Origin: Holophagales bacterium
GTDB taxonomy: Bacteria; Acidobacteriota; Thermoanaerobaculia; UBA5066
Direction: 5' to 3'
DNA length: 64,000 bases
NCBI GenBank assembly: GCA_016719485.1
Contig: JADJZB010000011.1
Location: forward strand, 1 to 64,000
The translations under genes were made by a program, and so were the position numbers. The notes beneath the pieces were generated by a model. It had not been told where the DNA came from. It was given only the letters and a program-made list of their open reading frames with translations, and made no database searches. Positions 19,012 through 26,957 of the stretch are shown in pieces. Every line of letters starts with the position of its first letter. The stretch's first letter is position 1.

Positions 19012-19385
19012 GCGGGCCCGCCCTCCTCCACAACATGTCCGTCCCGCCCGTCTCGACGATCCTCGTGAGCACCCCGGGGCTCGCGGGGCGGACCTTCTGC
19101 ACGACGTGGCCCCGGCAGTGGAAGGGATACGACGCGAAGAACCTGCCCGCGCCCGAAGAGCTGGAGGCCGCGTTCGCCGGGCTCGGAATCCCCGACCTCG
19201 TCGGTGTCTTCACGCTGACCGGCGGCGACCGCGAGCCCGAGGCGCGCTTCGACTACCCGCTCGCTCTCGCGATCCTGGCGCGGCGCTCGGGGCACCTCTA
19301 CCTGCCGTGGCGGCCGGTCTACCCGGCCCTCGTCCCGAAGGACCCGCTCTTTCTCGTCTTTCCGGAAGAAGGAGAGTGCGCGTGA
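19008..19385 (+). CDS. Hypothetical protein in the MoxR operon, 125 residues
   Basis: Unrecognised small protein, GTG start at 19008 overlapping the MoxR stop and its own TGA overlapping the GTG of the metallopeptidase gene. Visible features: PVSTILVSTPGLAGRTFC near the start, a mid-protein PAPEELEAAFAGLGIPDLVGVFTL and a hydrophobic end with HLYLPWRPVYPALVPKDPLFLVFP. It has no signal peptide. Its position between ATPase and VWA protein, with overlaps on both sides, makes it a likely component or adaptor of the same complex (inference). Confidence 0.6.
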   Translation: MSGPALLHNMSVPPVSTILVSTPGLAGRTFCTTWPRQWKGYDAKNLPAPEELEAAFAGLGIPDLVGVFTLTGGDREPEARFDYPLALAILARRSGHLYLPWRPVYPALVPKDPLFLVFPEEGECA

Positions 19386-20732
19386 ACGAGACCCTCGCCC
19401 TGCGCCTCCTGAACGCGCTCCCCGCAGGGGCCTACGAGGTGACGGCGCTCCTCGGCCTCCTGCGGATCGAGGAGAGTCGCGACGTGCCGACGGCCGCCGT
19501 CACCTGCGAGCGCCGCCCGGTGCTGAAGCTGAACCCCGACTTCCTCGGGGAGCACTGCGCGAGCGACGAGCACCTCTTCATGCTCGTGATGCATGAGCTT
19601 CACCACGTGCTTCTCGGGCACACGCGCCTCTTCCCGCGGGCGACGCCCCTCCACAATTTGGCGTTCGACGCGGTGATCAACGCCCTCCTCTGCGCCCGCT
19701 TTCCACAGCCTGCCCACACGTCCTTCTTTCTCGGCTACTACGGCGGGCAGGAGGGCGCGCTGCGGCTCCTGGCGCCCCCGGCCGGCAGCCCGCTGAAGGA
19801 CGCGGCGCTCAGGCAGCTGCACGAGACGCTCTACTCGGCCTCGGGCGACGTGACGTGCCTGGAGGTGTTCGAGAGGCTCGTCTCCGCACTCGGGGAAAGG
19901 GGGCTCGCCCCCGGCGAGGCGGAGGGTCTCCTCGGCGACCACTGCAGGGAGGGAGACGACGACTACGGAACGAGCGGGCCGCTCCCCGCCGAGGTGGTGG
20001 CGGCGATCCGGCGGATCGTCGAGAAGTGGCCGCCGCCACCGGATGCGATGCGGGGCCGGAGCCTCGCCGACGTCCTGGAGGAGCATGTGAATCGGCCTGC
20101 GAGGCCCGGCGAGCGCGTGCTGGCCGCGCTGCGCCGCGCGCTGGACGACTCGGCGGCGGGCAGGCCGCGCCCGTGCGGCGTCCGGCGGTCGGGCCTCGTC
20201 CCGGCGCTCGTCCCGCTCCCCTCTCCGCGCGACCGGCGGGCCGCGGTGGCGCGCATGGCGGGAACGCCGCCGCTCCTCTACGCGGGCGAGGTCGAGTGGC
20301 CGCGGGCCCGCGCCTCCGGCCGGGCCCACGTCTACCTCGACGTGAGCGGGAGCATGGATCCGTACCTGCCGTTTCTCTACGGCGCGCTCGTTCGCCTCGG
20401 CGAGCGGATCGACCCGCGCGTGCGGCTCTTCTCGACCGAGGTCGTCACCGTGCGGCTCGAGGCGCTCGCCCGCGGGAAGGTGCCGACGACCGGCGGGACC
20501 GAGGGAGCGTGCGTCTTCGAGCACGCCCTCGCCGAGGGGGTGCGGAGGATTCTCGTGATCACCGACGGCTACGTGGGCGAGACGAAGGCGCGGCTCGCGG
20601 AGAGAGTCCGAAAGTCCCGGCTCGACGTCCGCGTCGCCCCTGACGCCGGGAGGCTGGAAGACCGACCTCGCGCGCGTCGCCTCCCGAATCGTTCCGCTCC
20701 CCGAGCTGACTGCAGCCAGGAGGTCCGCATGA
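19382..20732 (+). CDS. Zinc metallopeptidase/VWA-like protein (DUF2201 type), one probable frameshift
   Basis: Protein of about 450 residues with an N-terminal HExxH metallopeptidase-like motif MHELHHVLLGH (residues about 73-83) and a C-terminal von Willebrand A-like domain with the MIDAS segment VYLDVSGSMDP (about 319) and ILVITDGYVGE (about 390). This domain pair matches putative metallopeptidases of the DUF2201 type, usually encoded beside a MoxR ATPase. Near 20640 one base appears extra (CGCCCCTG): the neighbouring frame then gives LTPGGWKTDLARVASRIVPLP and a TGA at 20730-20732 that overlaps the next ATG. Without that shift the frame fuses wrongly into the SAM-synthetase gene. A MoxR-dependent VWA partner is the inferred role. 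Confidence 0.78.
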
Positions 20733-21759
20733 CGACGACGAGCAACTGGTTTCCTCTGCGCTTCGCCGAGGCCGTCTGCGCCGGGCACCCCGACCGGCTT
20801 TCCGATTCCATCGCCGACGGGATCGTCGCGCTCGCGACGGGCCGCGACCCGGAGGCGCTGGTCGGCGTGGAGGTCGCGCTCCACCGGAAGGTCGTCTTCG
20901 TCGACGGGCGGATCGCCGCCGGTCCGGGGCCGGAGTGCGCCGTGACGGAGGAGGAGGTCGCCGGCGTCGTGCGCGCGGCGTATGCCGCCGCCGGCTACGG
21001 CGACTCGTTCGACGGCCCGGAGAAGTACCGGCACTACTTCTTCGAGCCCGCGCCGCATCACGTCGAGGTCCGCTTCGACCTCTGCCTCGGGCCGCTCGAG
21101 GCGGAGGAGAGGGCTTTCCGGTGCGTGGCCGACGACCAGGTAATCGGCGTGGGTTACGCCTGCCGGGGCGAACGCGCGGGGCTGATCCCCTCGAGCAGGC
21201 GCTCGCGCGCGACTTCGTGAAGGCGATCGAGGGGCTGCGCGAGGAGAGACGGAAGAGGTGGATCGGGCCGGACGGTAAGGTCTTCGTCGCCGTGCGTGGC
21301 CGGCGGCTCGAGGCGGTGTCGCTCTCGCTCCACCACTTCGTCCACGCCGACTGGCTGGCGCTCTGCGCGCTCGCGAAGGAGGCGTGCCTCGCGGTAGCGG
21401 CCGAGTACGTCGCGGCGGGCGAGCTGGAGGCGCCGGGCGAATCCGTCGACTGGCTCTTCAACGGCGCGGGTTCCTTCGCGGTGGGCGGGCCGCTGGGCGA
21501 CAACGGCCTCTCGGGGAAGAAGCTCGTCGCCGAGGCGTACGGCACGGCGGTGCCGATCGGCGGCGGGACGGTGCACGGAAAGGACCCGCTCAAGCCCGAC
21601 GTGCGGGCGCAGCGGATAGCGCGGGAATGGGCCGTGAAGCGCGTCCGAGAGGGGGCCGCAGAGGCGACGGTGTGGGTCGTCTTCCGCCCCGGGGACGAGG
21701 AGCCGCGCTGGGTGGAGGAAAGCGAGGAGCGGATCAGATCCTCGATTCTGGCGCGCTGA
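20729..21759 (+). CDS. Divergent S-adenosylmethionine synthetase (MetK)-like protein, one frameshift
   Basis: Homologue of methionine adenosyltransferase, about 343 residues against about 385 for ordinary MetK. Matching elements: AGHPDRLSDSIADGIV (ATP-binding GHPDKxxDxI), VADDQVIGVGYA (for GDQGxMFGYA), GPDGKVFVAV, VGGPLGDNGLSGKKLVAEAYG, and IGGGTVHGKDPLKPD (for GGGAFSGKDPTKVD). The frame changes near 21180 (after CRGERAGLIP). The ATG overlaps the VWA gene stop (ATGA), so it belongs to the MoxR operon. A MetK relative inside an accessory operon suggests a SAM-related or nucleotide-modified product rather than housekeeping SAM supply (inference). Confidence 0.75.
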
Positions 21760-21786
21760 TCCGAACGAAGGCTCTCCCGGGCGGCG

Positions 21787-22378
21787 TGCGTGGCGTGGAA
21801 CGAGACGTCGGGCGTCCTCCTCCTCGAGGCCGCGCAGAAGCTGGGAGAGCGGTTCGACGCGCCGGTGGTGGACGAGGCGCAGGAAGAGGAGAGACGAACT
21901 GCCGGAACACGTCGGCGATCGCGGAGTTCCTCGGCGAGCTTACGGGGTCGCACCCGCGCGTGTCGCCGTGGACGGTGCGGGGGGAGGAACCGAAGGTCCA
22001 CCGCTGGCGGAGCGCGGCCGACGAACGCGAGAAGGCGGCGGCGCTGATCGCGCAGCTCCTCCTGAAGGAGGAGATCGGGCTCGAGAGGGTGGCGATTGTC
22101 GGGATGCGGCGCCTCGCGAACTCGTGCCTGGCGGGGGTGGCCGAGCTGGCGGGCTTCCCGGTGGTGCCGATCGGCGACGACGGAACGGCCGGCGTGCCCG
22201 GCGCGCTGCGCTACGCGACGCCGCACCGTTTCAAGGGTCTGGAGGCCGACGTGGTCCTCCTCCTCGACGTGGACGGCAGCCGCTGGTCGCTCGATCCGCG
22301 AAACCTCTACGTCGCGGCGTCGCGCGCGCGGCTGCGGCTGCACGTGTTCGTGAAGGAGGGGGTGGTGGTGCCGGGTGA
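21787..22378 (+). pseudogene. NERD-helicase gene fragment, internally deleted 3' half
   Basis: Matches 15930-16699 of the NERD-helicase gene, but with two deletions. The first removes 45 bases between two TGGAACGAG repeats (at 15936 and 15981 of the parent), as expected of slippage or short-homology recombination. The second joins DEAQ directly to the TNCRNTSAI region. The remaining 3' part is well preserved (VAIVGMRRLANSC, HRFKGLEADVV, YVAASRARLRLHV) and ends at VVVPG, exactly where other copies diverge. It has no 5' half, so it is a relic. The frame continues to TGA at 22404-22406. Confidence 0.8.
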
Positions 22379-22383
22379 CGGGG

Positions 22384-22429
22384 AATCGTTCCCGATTCGG
22401 GTATGATTCTTCCCGATATGGGAACGATT
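22384..22429. promoter_or_regulatory. Nested operator/promoter of the nucleotidyltransferase-HEPN pair
   Basis: Arms AATCGTTCCC (22384-22393) and GGGAACGATT (22420-22429) form a perfect 10-base inverted repeat. Inside are two palindromes, CCCGATTCGGG (22391-22401) and TTCCCGATATGGGAA (22410-22424), giving two TTCCCGAT sites 21 bases (two helical turns) apart. TATGAT (22402-22407) fits a -10 box, with the ATG at 22418 only 10 bases on, so the message may be leaderless. Binding by the downstream winged-helix protein is the natural inference. Confidence 0.55.
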
Positions 22430-23023
22430 TCGACACCCCGAAAGGGCCTCGCGGATGCGCTCTTCACTTCGGTCCAGCAGCGCGTCCTCGGCCTCCTGTT
22501 CGGCCAGCCGGAGCGCCGCTTCCAGAGCGGTGAGCTGATCCGCCTCGCGGACAGCGGAACCGGGGCCGTCCACCGGCAGCTCGCCCGCCTCGCCGATGCG
22601 GGCCTCGTGACCGTGACGCGAACGGGGAACCAGAAGCACTACCAGGCCCGAGGGGACAGTCCGGTCTTCGCCGAGTTGCACGGGCTCGTCGTCAAGACCG
22701 TCGGGCTCGTCGAGCCGATTCGTAGGGCGCTCGCACCCTTGGAGCCGCGCATCCGCGCCGCCTTCGTCTTCGGCTCCATCGCGAAAAGGACCGAGACGGC
22801 TTCGAGCGACGTCGATCTCCTCGTTCTCTCGGAGACCCTCGCCTACTCCGACCTCTTCGACGCGCTTCAGACTGCCGAGGCCGTCCTCGCCCGCTCGGTC
22901 AACCCGACGGTCATGACACCTGCCGACTGGCGGCTCCGGCGCGCCGAGCCCGACTCCTTTGCTTCCCGCATCGCCACCCAGCCCCGTATCTTCGTGATCG
23001 GAGGCGACGATGACCTCCGCTGA
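22418..23023 (+). CDS. Winged-helix/nucleotidyltransferase fusion (MNT-like antitoxin)
   Basis: 201-residue protein with an N-terminal MarR-like winged helix (about residues 8-75: VLGLLFGQPERRFQSGELIRLADSG) and a C-terminal minimal nucleotidyltransferase with FVFGSIAKR (about 120) and DVDLLVL (about 135). In MNT/HEPN toxin-antitoxin pairs the nucleotidyltransferase neutralises the HEPN partner by nucleotidylation. Here the HEPN-like gene overlaps it by 14 bases. The winged helix would allow self-repression through the palindromes that surround this start. ATG 22403 is an in-frame alternative start. Confidence 0.75.
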   Translation: MGTISTPRKGLADALFTSVQQRVLGLLFGQPERRFQSGELIRLADSGTGAVHRQLARLADAGLVTVTRTGNQKHYQARGDSPVFAELHGLVVKTVGLVEPIRRALAPLEPRIRAAFVFGSIAKRTETASSDVDLLVLSETLAYSDLFDALQTAEAVLARSVNPTVMTPADWRLRRAEPDSFASRIATQPRIFVIGGDDDLR

Positions 23024-23441
23024 GCTGGAGAACCTCGCGAGGATCGGGAAGCTGAAGAAGGAGCCGCCCCCTCTCCGGGAGTACGAGGGTCTTCTTCGGT
23101 CAGCGGACTCGCGACTCGCCGATGCCGAGAACGAGAGCAATTCCCTCGAGAGTCGGTTCGACCTCGCCTACGGCGCGTCGCACGCCCTCGCCCTCGCCGC
23201 GCTCCGACGAGCGGGCTATCGTTCGGAAAACCGAGCGTTGGTGTTCCAGACGCTTCCCGTGACTCTGGGGGTCCCGAACGCAGTCTGGCGCGTACTCGCG
23301 ACGGCGCACGAGAAGCGAAACCTCTCCGAGTACGAAGGTTGGTACGGGATGGACGAGCGGCCCGTGACCGATGTCGTCGAGGCCGCGAAGAAGGTGCGGG
23401 ACGCCCTGCGGGCGCTCGGGCCCCTACCCCCTACCGGCTGA
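23010..23441 (+). CDS. HEPN-like protein paired with the nucleotidyltransferase
   Basis: 143-residue helical protein. It contains the pattern AYGASHALALAALRRAGYR and later ATAHEKRNLSEYEGW, typical of HEPN-like families found beside minimal nucleotidyltransferases (H..RN..EY pattern). It lacks an obvious RxxxxH ribonuclease motif, so catalytic ability is uncertain. Its start overlaps the nucleotidyltransferase by 14 bases. Its 3' end abuts the relic at 23431, and the last residues (ALGPLPPTG) may be altered by that junction. Confidence 0.65.
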   Translation: MTSAELENLARIGKLKKEPPPLREYEGLLRSADSRLADAENESNSLESRFDLAYGASHALALAALRRAGYRSENRALVFQTLPVTLGVPNAVWRVLATAHEKRNLSEYEGWYGMDERPVTDVVEAAKKVRDALRALGPLPPTG

Positions 23442-23660
23442 ACCCCGCCGCGGGCGCCATGAAGCGGCCCGCCTGGATCCAGGCGTCCGGGAAACGGGTC
23501 AGGCGAGCCCGGCCGAAGAGGAGCAGGCCGCCGAACGTAGGCACGCTGTGCCGCTGGTGGGTCACCACGAGCCGCAGGGTCTCGAGGTCGCGCCGCGAGA
23601 GGGTTCGCACGGGGGCGAACGACTCGGAAGCAACTCGGAAGTCGAGGGCTTCCGAGTCGC
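23431..23660 (-). pseudogene. Relic of an AlbA_2/Schlafen-type ATP-binding protein
   Basis: Reading the minus strand gives RRDLETLRLVVTHQRHSVPTFGGLLLFG then RARLTRFPDAWIQAGRF, a segment recognisable from the AlbA_2/divergent AAA-4 family of regulatory ATP-binding proteins. It has no start and covers about 70 codons of a normally 400-500 residue protein. It ends with the tail MAPAAGFSR plus TAG, which also ends the unrelated monooxygenase gene at 28384. Confidence 0.6.
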
Positions 23661-23662
23661 GG

Positions 23663-24078
23663 GTCGCCGTGGACGGTGCGGGGCGAGGAGCCGAAGGTCC
23701 ACCGCTGGCGCAACGCGGCCGACGAGCTCGAGAAGGCCGGGGCGCTGATCGCGCAGCTCCTCCTGAAGGAGGAGATCGGGCTCGAGAGGGTGGCGATCGT
23801 CGGGATGTGGCATCGCGAACTCGTGCCTGGCGGGGGTGGCCGAGCTGGCGGGCTTCCCGGTGGTGCCGATCGGCGACGACGGGACGGCCGGCGTGCCCGG
23901 CGCGCTGCGAATGCAGTCGAGGCACAGGTATAGGTCTGGAGGCCGACGTGGTTCTCCTCCTCGACGTGGACGGGAGCCGCTGGTCGCTCGAGCCGCGCAA
24001 CCTCTACGTGGCGGCGTCGCGCGCGCGGCTGCGGCTGCACGTGTTCGTGAAGGAGGGGGTGGTGCTGCCGGGGCGGGC
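23663..24078 (+). pseudogene. NERD-helicase gene fragment, 3' third
   Basis: Homologous to 16285-16705 of the NERD-helicase gene: it encodes SPWTVRGEEPKVHRW, LLKEEIGLERVAIVG and, after frame changes near 23810 and 23910, EADVVLLLDVDGSRW and YVAASRARLRLHV. A segment encoding ALRYATPHRFKG has been replaced by unrelated bases (23910-23935). It ends at VVLPG, the shared boundary, and the frame then runs to TAG 24092-24094 over the HicB 3' end. Not functional. Confidence 0.8.
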
Positions 24079-24297
24079 CTACGCGACCTTGTAGATCGCC
24101 GGCCGGAACAGGGGCGGGGGAACCGGCTTCCCCTCGGCCCTCGCCGCCTCGAGCCAGAGAGCCTTGGCCTTGAGGACCTCGGCAAGGGCGGACTCCGGGG
24201 TGTCGCCGAACGCGGAGCAGTGCGCGAGGTCAGGGATGTCGGCGATGTAGCCGGCGTCCTCGTCACTCGGGAAGATGTTGATGTGGTAGTCGGTCAT
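24079..24297 (-). CDS. hicB: HicB-family antitoxin
   Basis: 72-residue HicB-like antitoxin: a partial RNase H-like fold with YHINIFPSDEDAGYIADIPDLAHCSAFGDT, then AL.EV.KAKALWLEA and a short C-terminus. It would bind and inhibit HicA. The ATG overlaps the HicA stop (ATGA). There is no separate DNA-binding domain. Its 3' end overlaps the runaway frame of a NERD-helicase relic, so that junction is recent or tolerated. Confidence 0.82.
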   Translation of the reverse strand: MTDYHINIFPSDEDAGYIADIPDLAHCSAFGDTPESALAEVLKAKALWLEAARAEGKPVPPPLFRPAIYKVA

Positions 24298-24548
24298 TCC
24301 GCGTCACCGATCTCGAGGTTATGCCGCTCCACGAGCCGGAGCAACTGCCTCACCTGGTAGGCCTTGGCCTGTCCCTGGACCTCCTGGAGATTCAGCAGCT
24401 CCGGAATCGCCGGGTGGACGTAGATGTGGTGGCTTCCGCCGGTCCGGGAGAGCCGGAACCCGAAGGCCTCCGCCAGGCTGCAGACTTCCGCGAATCGGAG
24501 GTTGTGTGGAGACTGGAGCGCCTTCAGGAGGAGCTTTCGCGGGTTCAC
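24294..24548 (-). CDS. hicA: HicA-family mRNA interferase toxin
   Basis: 84-residue HicA-type toxin, which cleaves mRNA through a double-stranded-RNA-binding-like fold with a catalytic histidine. The segment FGFRLSRTGGSHHIYVHP carries the conserved GSHHIY histidine. It is slightly longer than usual because of a C-terminal KAYQVRQLLRLVERHNLEI helix. It lies directly upstream of and overlaps hicB, and a second HicB-like gene lies 47 bases upstream. Confidence 0.82.
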   Translation of the reverse strand: MNPRKLLLKALQSPHNLRFAEVCSLAEAFGFRLSRTGGSHHIYVHPAIPELLNLQEVQGQAKAYQVRQLLRLVERHNLEIGDAE

Positions 24549-24595
24549 CGGTCGAGGACCCTTTCCTGAGACGCGTCGGCGGGGAACTTCGCCAT

Positions 24596-24823
24596 TCAGA
24601 CGGCCACTCGAGTCTCGGCGACGAAGGCCTCCACCACAGGATCGTCCTGCTCGAACTCCGATGAGCCGAACGCCTCGATGTGAAAGGCGATCGCCGAGCG
24701 AACATCATCGAGGGCCTCTTCGTAAGTTGCGCCCTGCCCGACGACAACCCCTTTGAAGCCTATGGGGTAGGCCACGTACGTGTCGGGGTGCTTCTCCACC
24801 ATGATCTTCACGTTCGCTGTCAT
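24596..24823 (-). CDS. Second HicB-like antitoxin
   Basis: 75-residue HicB-type protein: VKIMVEKHPDTYVAYPIGFKGVVVGQGATYEEALDDV and AIAFHIEAFG follow the HicB pattern. ATG 24823 is preceded by GAGAAGGTC. No HicA partner sits directly with it except the gene 47 bases downstream, giving the order HicB-HicA-HicB. Either this is an orphan antitoxin or the toxin has two candidate partners. Confidence 0.75.
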   Translation of the reverse strand: MTANVKIMVEKHPDTYVAYPIGFKGVVVGQGATYEEALDDVRSAIAFHIEAFGSSEFEQDDPVVEAFVAETRVAV

Positions 24824-24866
24824 GACCTTCTCATGATGCCAATGGCGGAGGTGCCGGGGCGGGGAG

Positions 24867-25109
24867 TTACCTGCCGCCAAGGGCGAAGGTGCGTTCGACG
24901 TCTTCCCAGCCCTCAGCGTCCCAGGCCAGCGGGTCCTCGCTGCCGACGAATTCGTGGTTCTGGATCTGGGAGTTCCGATAGGCATCGGCAGCCGCTTCTT
25001 CCCTCTTTTCCGGGCCCGTGACCTGGAGGGCGAGCTGCGAGAGGCGAATCCTCTCCTCCCGCGTGAGCTCCGCCACGAGGGGCAGCAGGTCTTCGACTGT
25101 CACGTGCAT
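24867..25109 (-). CDS. Small acidic protein, possible orphan antitoxin
   Basis: 80-residue protein starting MHVTVEDLLPLVAELTREERIRLSQLALQ, a pattern of short antitoxin-like proteins: an N-terminal helical motif with EERIRL, then an acidic, disordered tail (SEDPLAWDAEGWEDVE). No toxin gene adjoins it. It is upstream of the HicB-like gene on the same strand, with a 43-base gap. Function not known to me. Confidence 0.55.
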   Translation of the reverse strand: MHVTVEDLLPLVAELTREERIRLSQLALQVTGPEKREEAAADAYRNSQIQNHEFVGSEDPLAWDAEGWEDVERTFALGGR

Positions 25110-25216
25110 GGCGAGGCCGAGTCTAGCAACGGCGGGAGCGGTCGTAGGTGCCTCGATCGAGCCCCTTGCGCGTCAGGAAGTGGAGCCGAGATGGGCTCGG
25201 GGTAGGAGCGCCGGCC

Positions 25217-25474
25217 TTAGCGGGCGAGGCGGCCGAGGGCGACGTGAGCTGGCTGGGGAAGTTCGAGGGGGATGAAGCAGCTCGCCGGGTAGAGGTAGTC
25301 CTCTCCGGAGTCGTCCACGACGCGCACGTAGTCGCTACGGGCGGCGGCGGGGTCCGGGATGACGCGATAGAGACGCCGCACCTGAAGGTCGTCGCTGGCC
25401 CCCGAATCGACGCAGAGCAGGTAGGCGGGCGAGGTGCTCCGGCTAGTCGAGTTAACGCCAGTGGCCTTCGCCAT
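25217..25474 (-). CDS. Small conserved hypothetical protein
   Basis: 85 residues from ATG 25474 (MAKATGVNSTSRSTSPAYLLCVDSG). The core AYLLCVD, LYRVIPD and YVRVVDDSGEDYLYPASCFIPLELP is a pattern I recall from small conserved proteins near toxin-antitoxin genes; function unknown. GAGAGA sits six bases before this ATG. The frame is open upstream to ATG 25564, adding a fragment (MAFEIVGKITAVTVIATG) that looks like the beginning of a different small protein family, another mosaic junction. Confidence 0.55.
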   Translation of the reverse strand: MAKATGVNSTSRSTSPAYLLCVDSGASDDLQVRRLYRVIPDPAAARSDYVRVVDDSGEDYLYPASCFIPLELPQPAHVALGRLAR

Positions 25475-25639
25475 ATGTCTCTCGCAGCCCGGCGAGTTGT
25501 CGGATCCCGAGCCCGTCGCAATGACGGTGACCGCAGTGATCTTGCCGACGATCTCAAACGCCACGCGGGCAGATCGTATGCGCGCCTCGTCGGCGGTTCA
25601 AGCTTCGGAGGAAGCTGCACCGCGGGCGCGGAGTTAACT

Positions 25640-25806
25640 GACGCGACGCCGTACAGGTTCAAGGGGCTGGAGGCCGAAGTGGTCCTCCTCCTCGACGTGG
25701 ACGGGAGCGAGTGGGCGATGAAGCCCAGCAACCTCTACGTCGCGGCGTCGCGCGCGCGGCTGCGGCTGCACGTGTTCGCGAGGAACGGGGTGGAGCTGCC
25801 GGGGCG
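25640..25806 (+). pseudogene. NERD-helicase gene fragment, extreme 3' end
   Basis: Encodes RFKGLEAEVVLLLDVDGS and NLYVAASRARLRLHVF then VELPG, corresponding to 16545-16705 of the parent gene, with substitutions such as SEWAMKPSNL for SRWSLEPRNL. It is the most diverged and shortest copy. It ends at the same boundary (LPG) as the others, 17 bases from the Fic gene stop. Confidence 0.78.
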
Positions 25807-25822
25807 GGGGTGGGGGCGCGGC

Positions 25823-26932
25823 TCAGGAACCGTCGGCCAGCGGAGCATCTGTCCCTTCGTTGAGAAGGGCGAGGTAGCGGTCGTAGGCGAAGACTCGGTT
25901 GCGGCGGCGGCCCGTCAGCTCCCGCGCAATTCCCAGGTCGATCAGGAGGTTCATCGCGGCGGACGCTGCCGGGAACGAGAGCGCCGTTCGCGCCCGCAGC
26001 TCCTTCACCGTGGTCACGGGGCGCGTCTTGAGCGCGTCGTGCACGCGCAGCGCCGAGCCGGCGAGACGTCCTCGCGGCACGATCTTCGCCCGGTCCTCGC
26101 TGAAGAGAGCCGCGAGACGCCGTGCCGTCGAGGTCGCCCCGTCTGCCGTCTGGCTCACGCCCTCGAGAAAGAAGTCGAGCCACGCCTCCCAGTCGCCGTC
26201 CTTTCGCACGGCATCGAGGTGGCCGTAGTAGTCGGTCCGGTGCTGCTTGAGGTAGAGGCTGAGGTACAGGAGGGGCTCCCGCAGGACACCGGAGTGACAC
26301 AGGAGGAGGGTGATCAGGAGCCGCCCAACGCGGCCGTTCCCGTCGAGGAAGGGGTGGATCGTCTCGAACTGCACGTGAGCGAGGCCGGCCCGAACGACTG
26401 CGGGAAGGCGCAGGGTGTCGTCGTGGAGGAAGCGCTCGAGGTCGATCCAGTTCTGGGAACGACGGAACTCGCCCGGCTCCTTCCCCGAACCGCGTCCCTT
26501 CGAGAGCAGGACGGCGTGTATCTCCCGGATCAGCCGATTCGAGAGCGGGAACCCCTCTCGGAGGCGGGCGAGGCCGTGATCCAGCGCCGCGACGGTGTTC
26601 GACACCTCGACGACGTCGTCCAGGGGAACGCCCGGAAGCTCGTTGAGCTCGAAGAGCAGGAGGTCAGACAGCGACGACTGCGTGCCTTCGATCTGAGAGG
26701 AGAGAACGGCCTCCTTGCGCACGTACGCGTAGAGGAAGAGCGCGGTGTCGGGCAGGAGGGTCGAGACGCTGTCGAGGCGACCCAGCGCGAGGTGCGCCCG
26801 TTCGAGGGCGAGCTGGAGCTCGCCCTCGAGGAGCGGGAGCGGGGCAGGCGGCAGCGGGGACGGAACGAAGGCTCTCACCGCCTCGCCCCCGGAGGTCGCT
26901 CTCTCGTATCGCCCGGTCGTCCCTCGCTTCAT
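25823..26932 (-). CDS. Fic-domain AMP-transferase with winged helix
   Basis: 369-residue Fic protein, expected to transfer AMP from ATP to a target hydroxyl. The inhibitory motif SSQIEGT (residues about 78-84) sits N-terminal to the core, so this is a class II, self-inhibited Fic. The catalytic motif HPFLDGNGRVGR is at about 192-203, followed by a helical region and a C-terminal winged helix (VTTVKELRARTALSFPAASAAMNLLIDLG). ATG 26932 is preceded by an AT-rich inverted repeat, so it may repress itself. No separate antitoxin is needed. Confidence 0.88.
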   Translation of the reverse strand: MKRGTTGRYERATSGGEAVRAFVPSPLPPAPLPLLEGELQLALERAHLALGRLDSVSTLLPDTALFLYAYVRKEAVLSSQIEGTQSSLSDLLLFELNELPGVPLDDVVEVSNTVAALDHGLARLREGFPLSNRLIREIHAVLLSKGRGSGKEPGEFRRSQNWIDLERFLHDDTLRLPAVVRAGLAHVQFETIHPFLDGNGRVGRLLITLLLCHSGVLREPLLYLSLYLKQHRTDYYGHLDAVRKDGDWEAWLDFFLEGVSQTADGATSTARRLAALFSEDRAKIVPRGRLAGSALRVHDALKTRPVTTVKELRARTALSFPAASAAMNLLIDLGIARELTGRRRNRVFAYDRYLALLNEGTDAPLADGS

Positions 26933-26957
26933 CGGCGGCTTCGCTCTTTCAGGAGAG

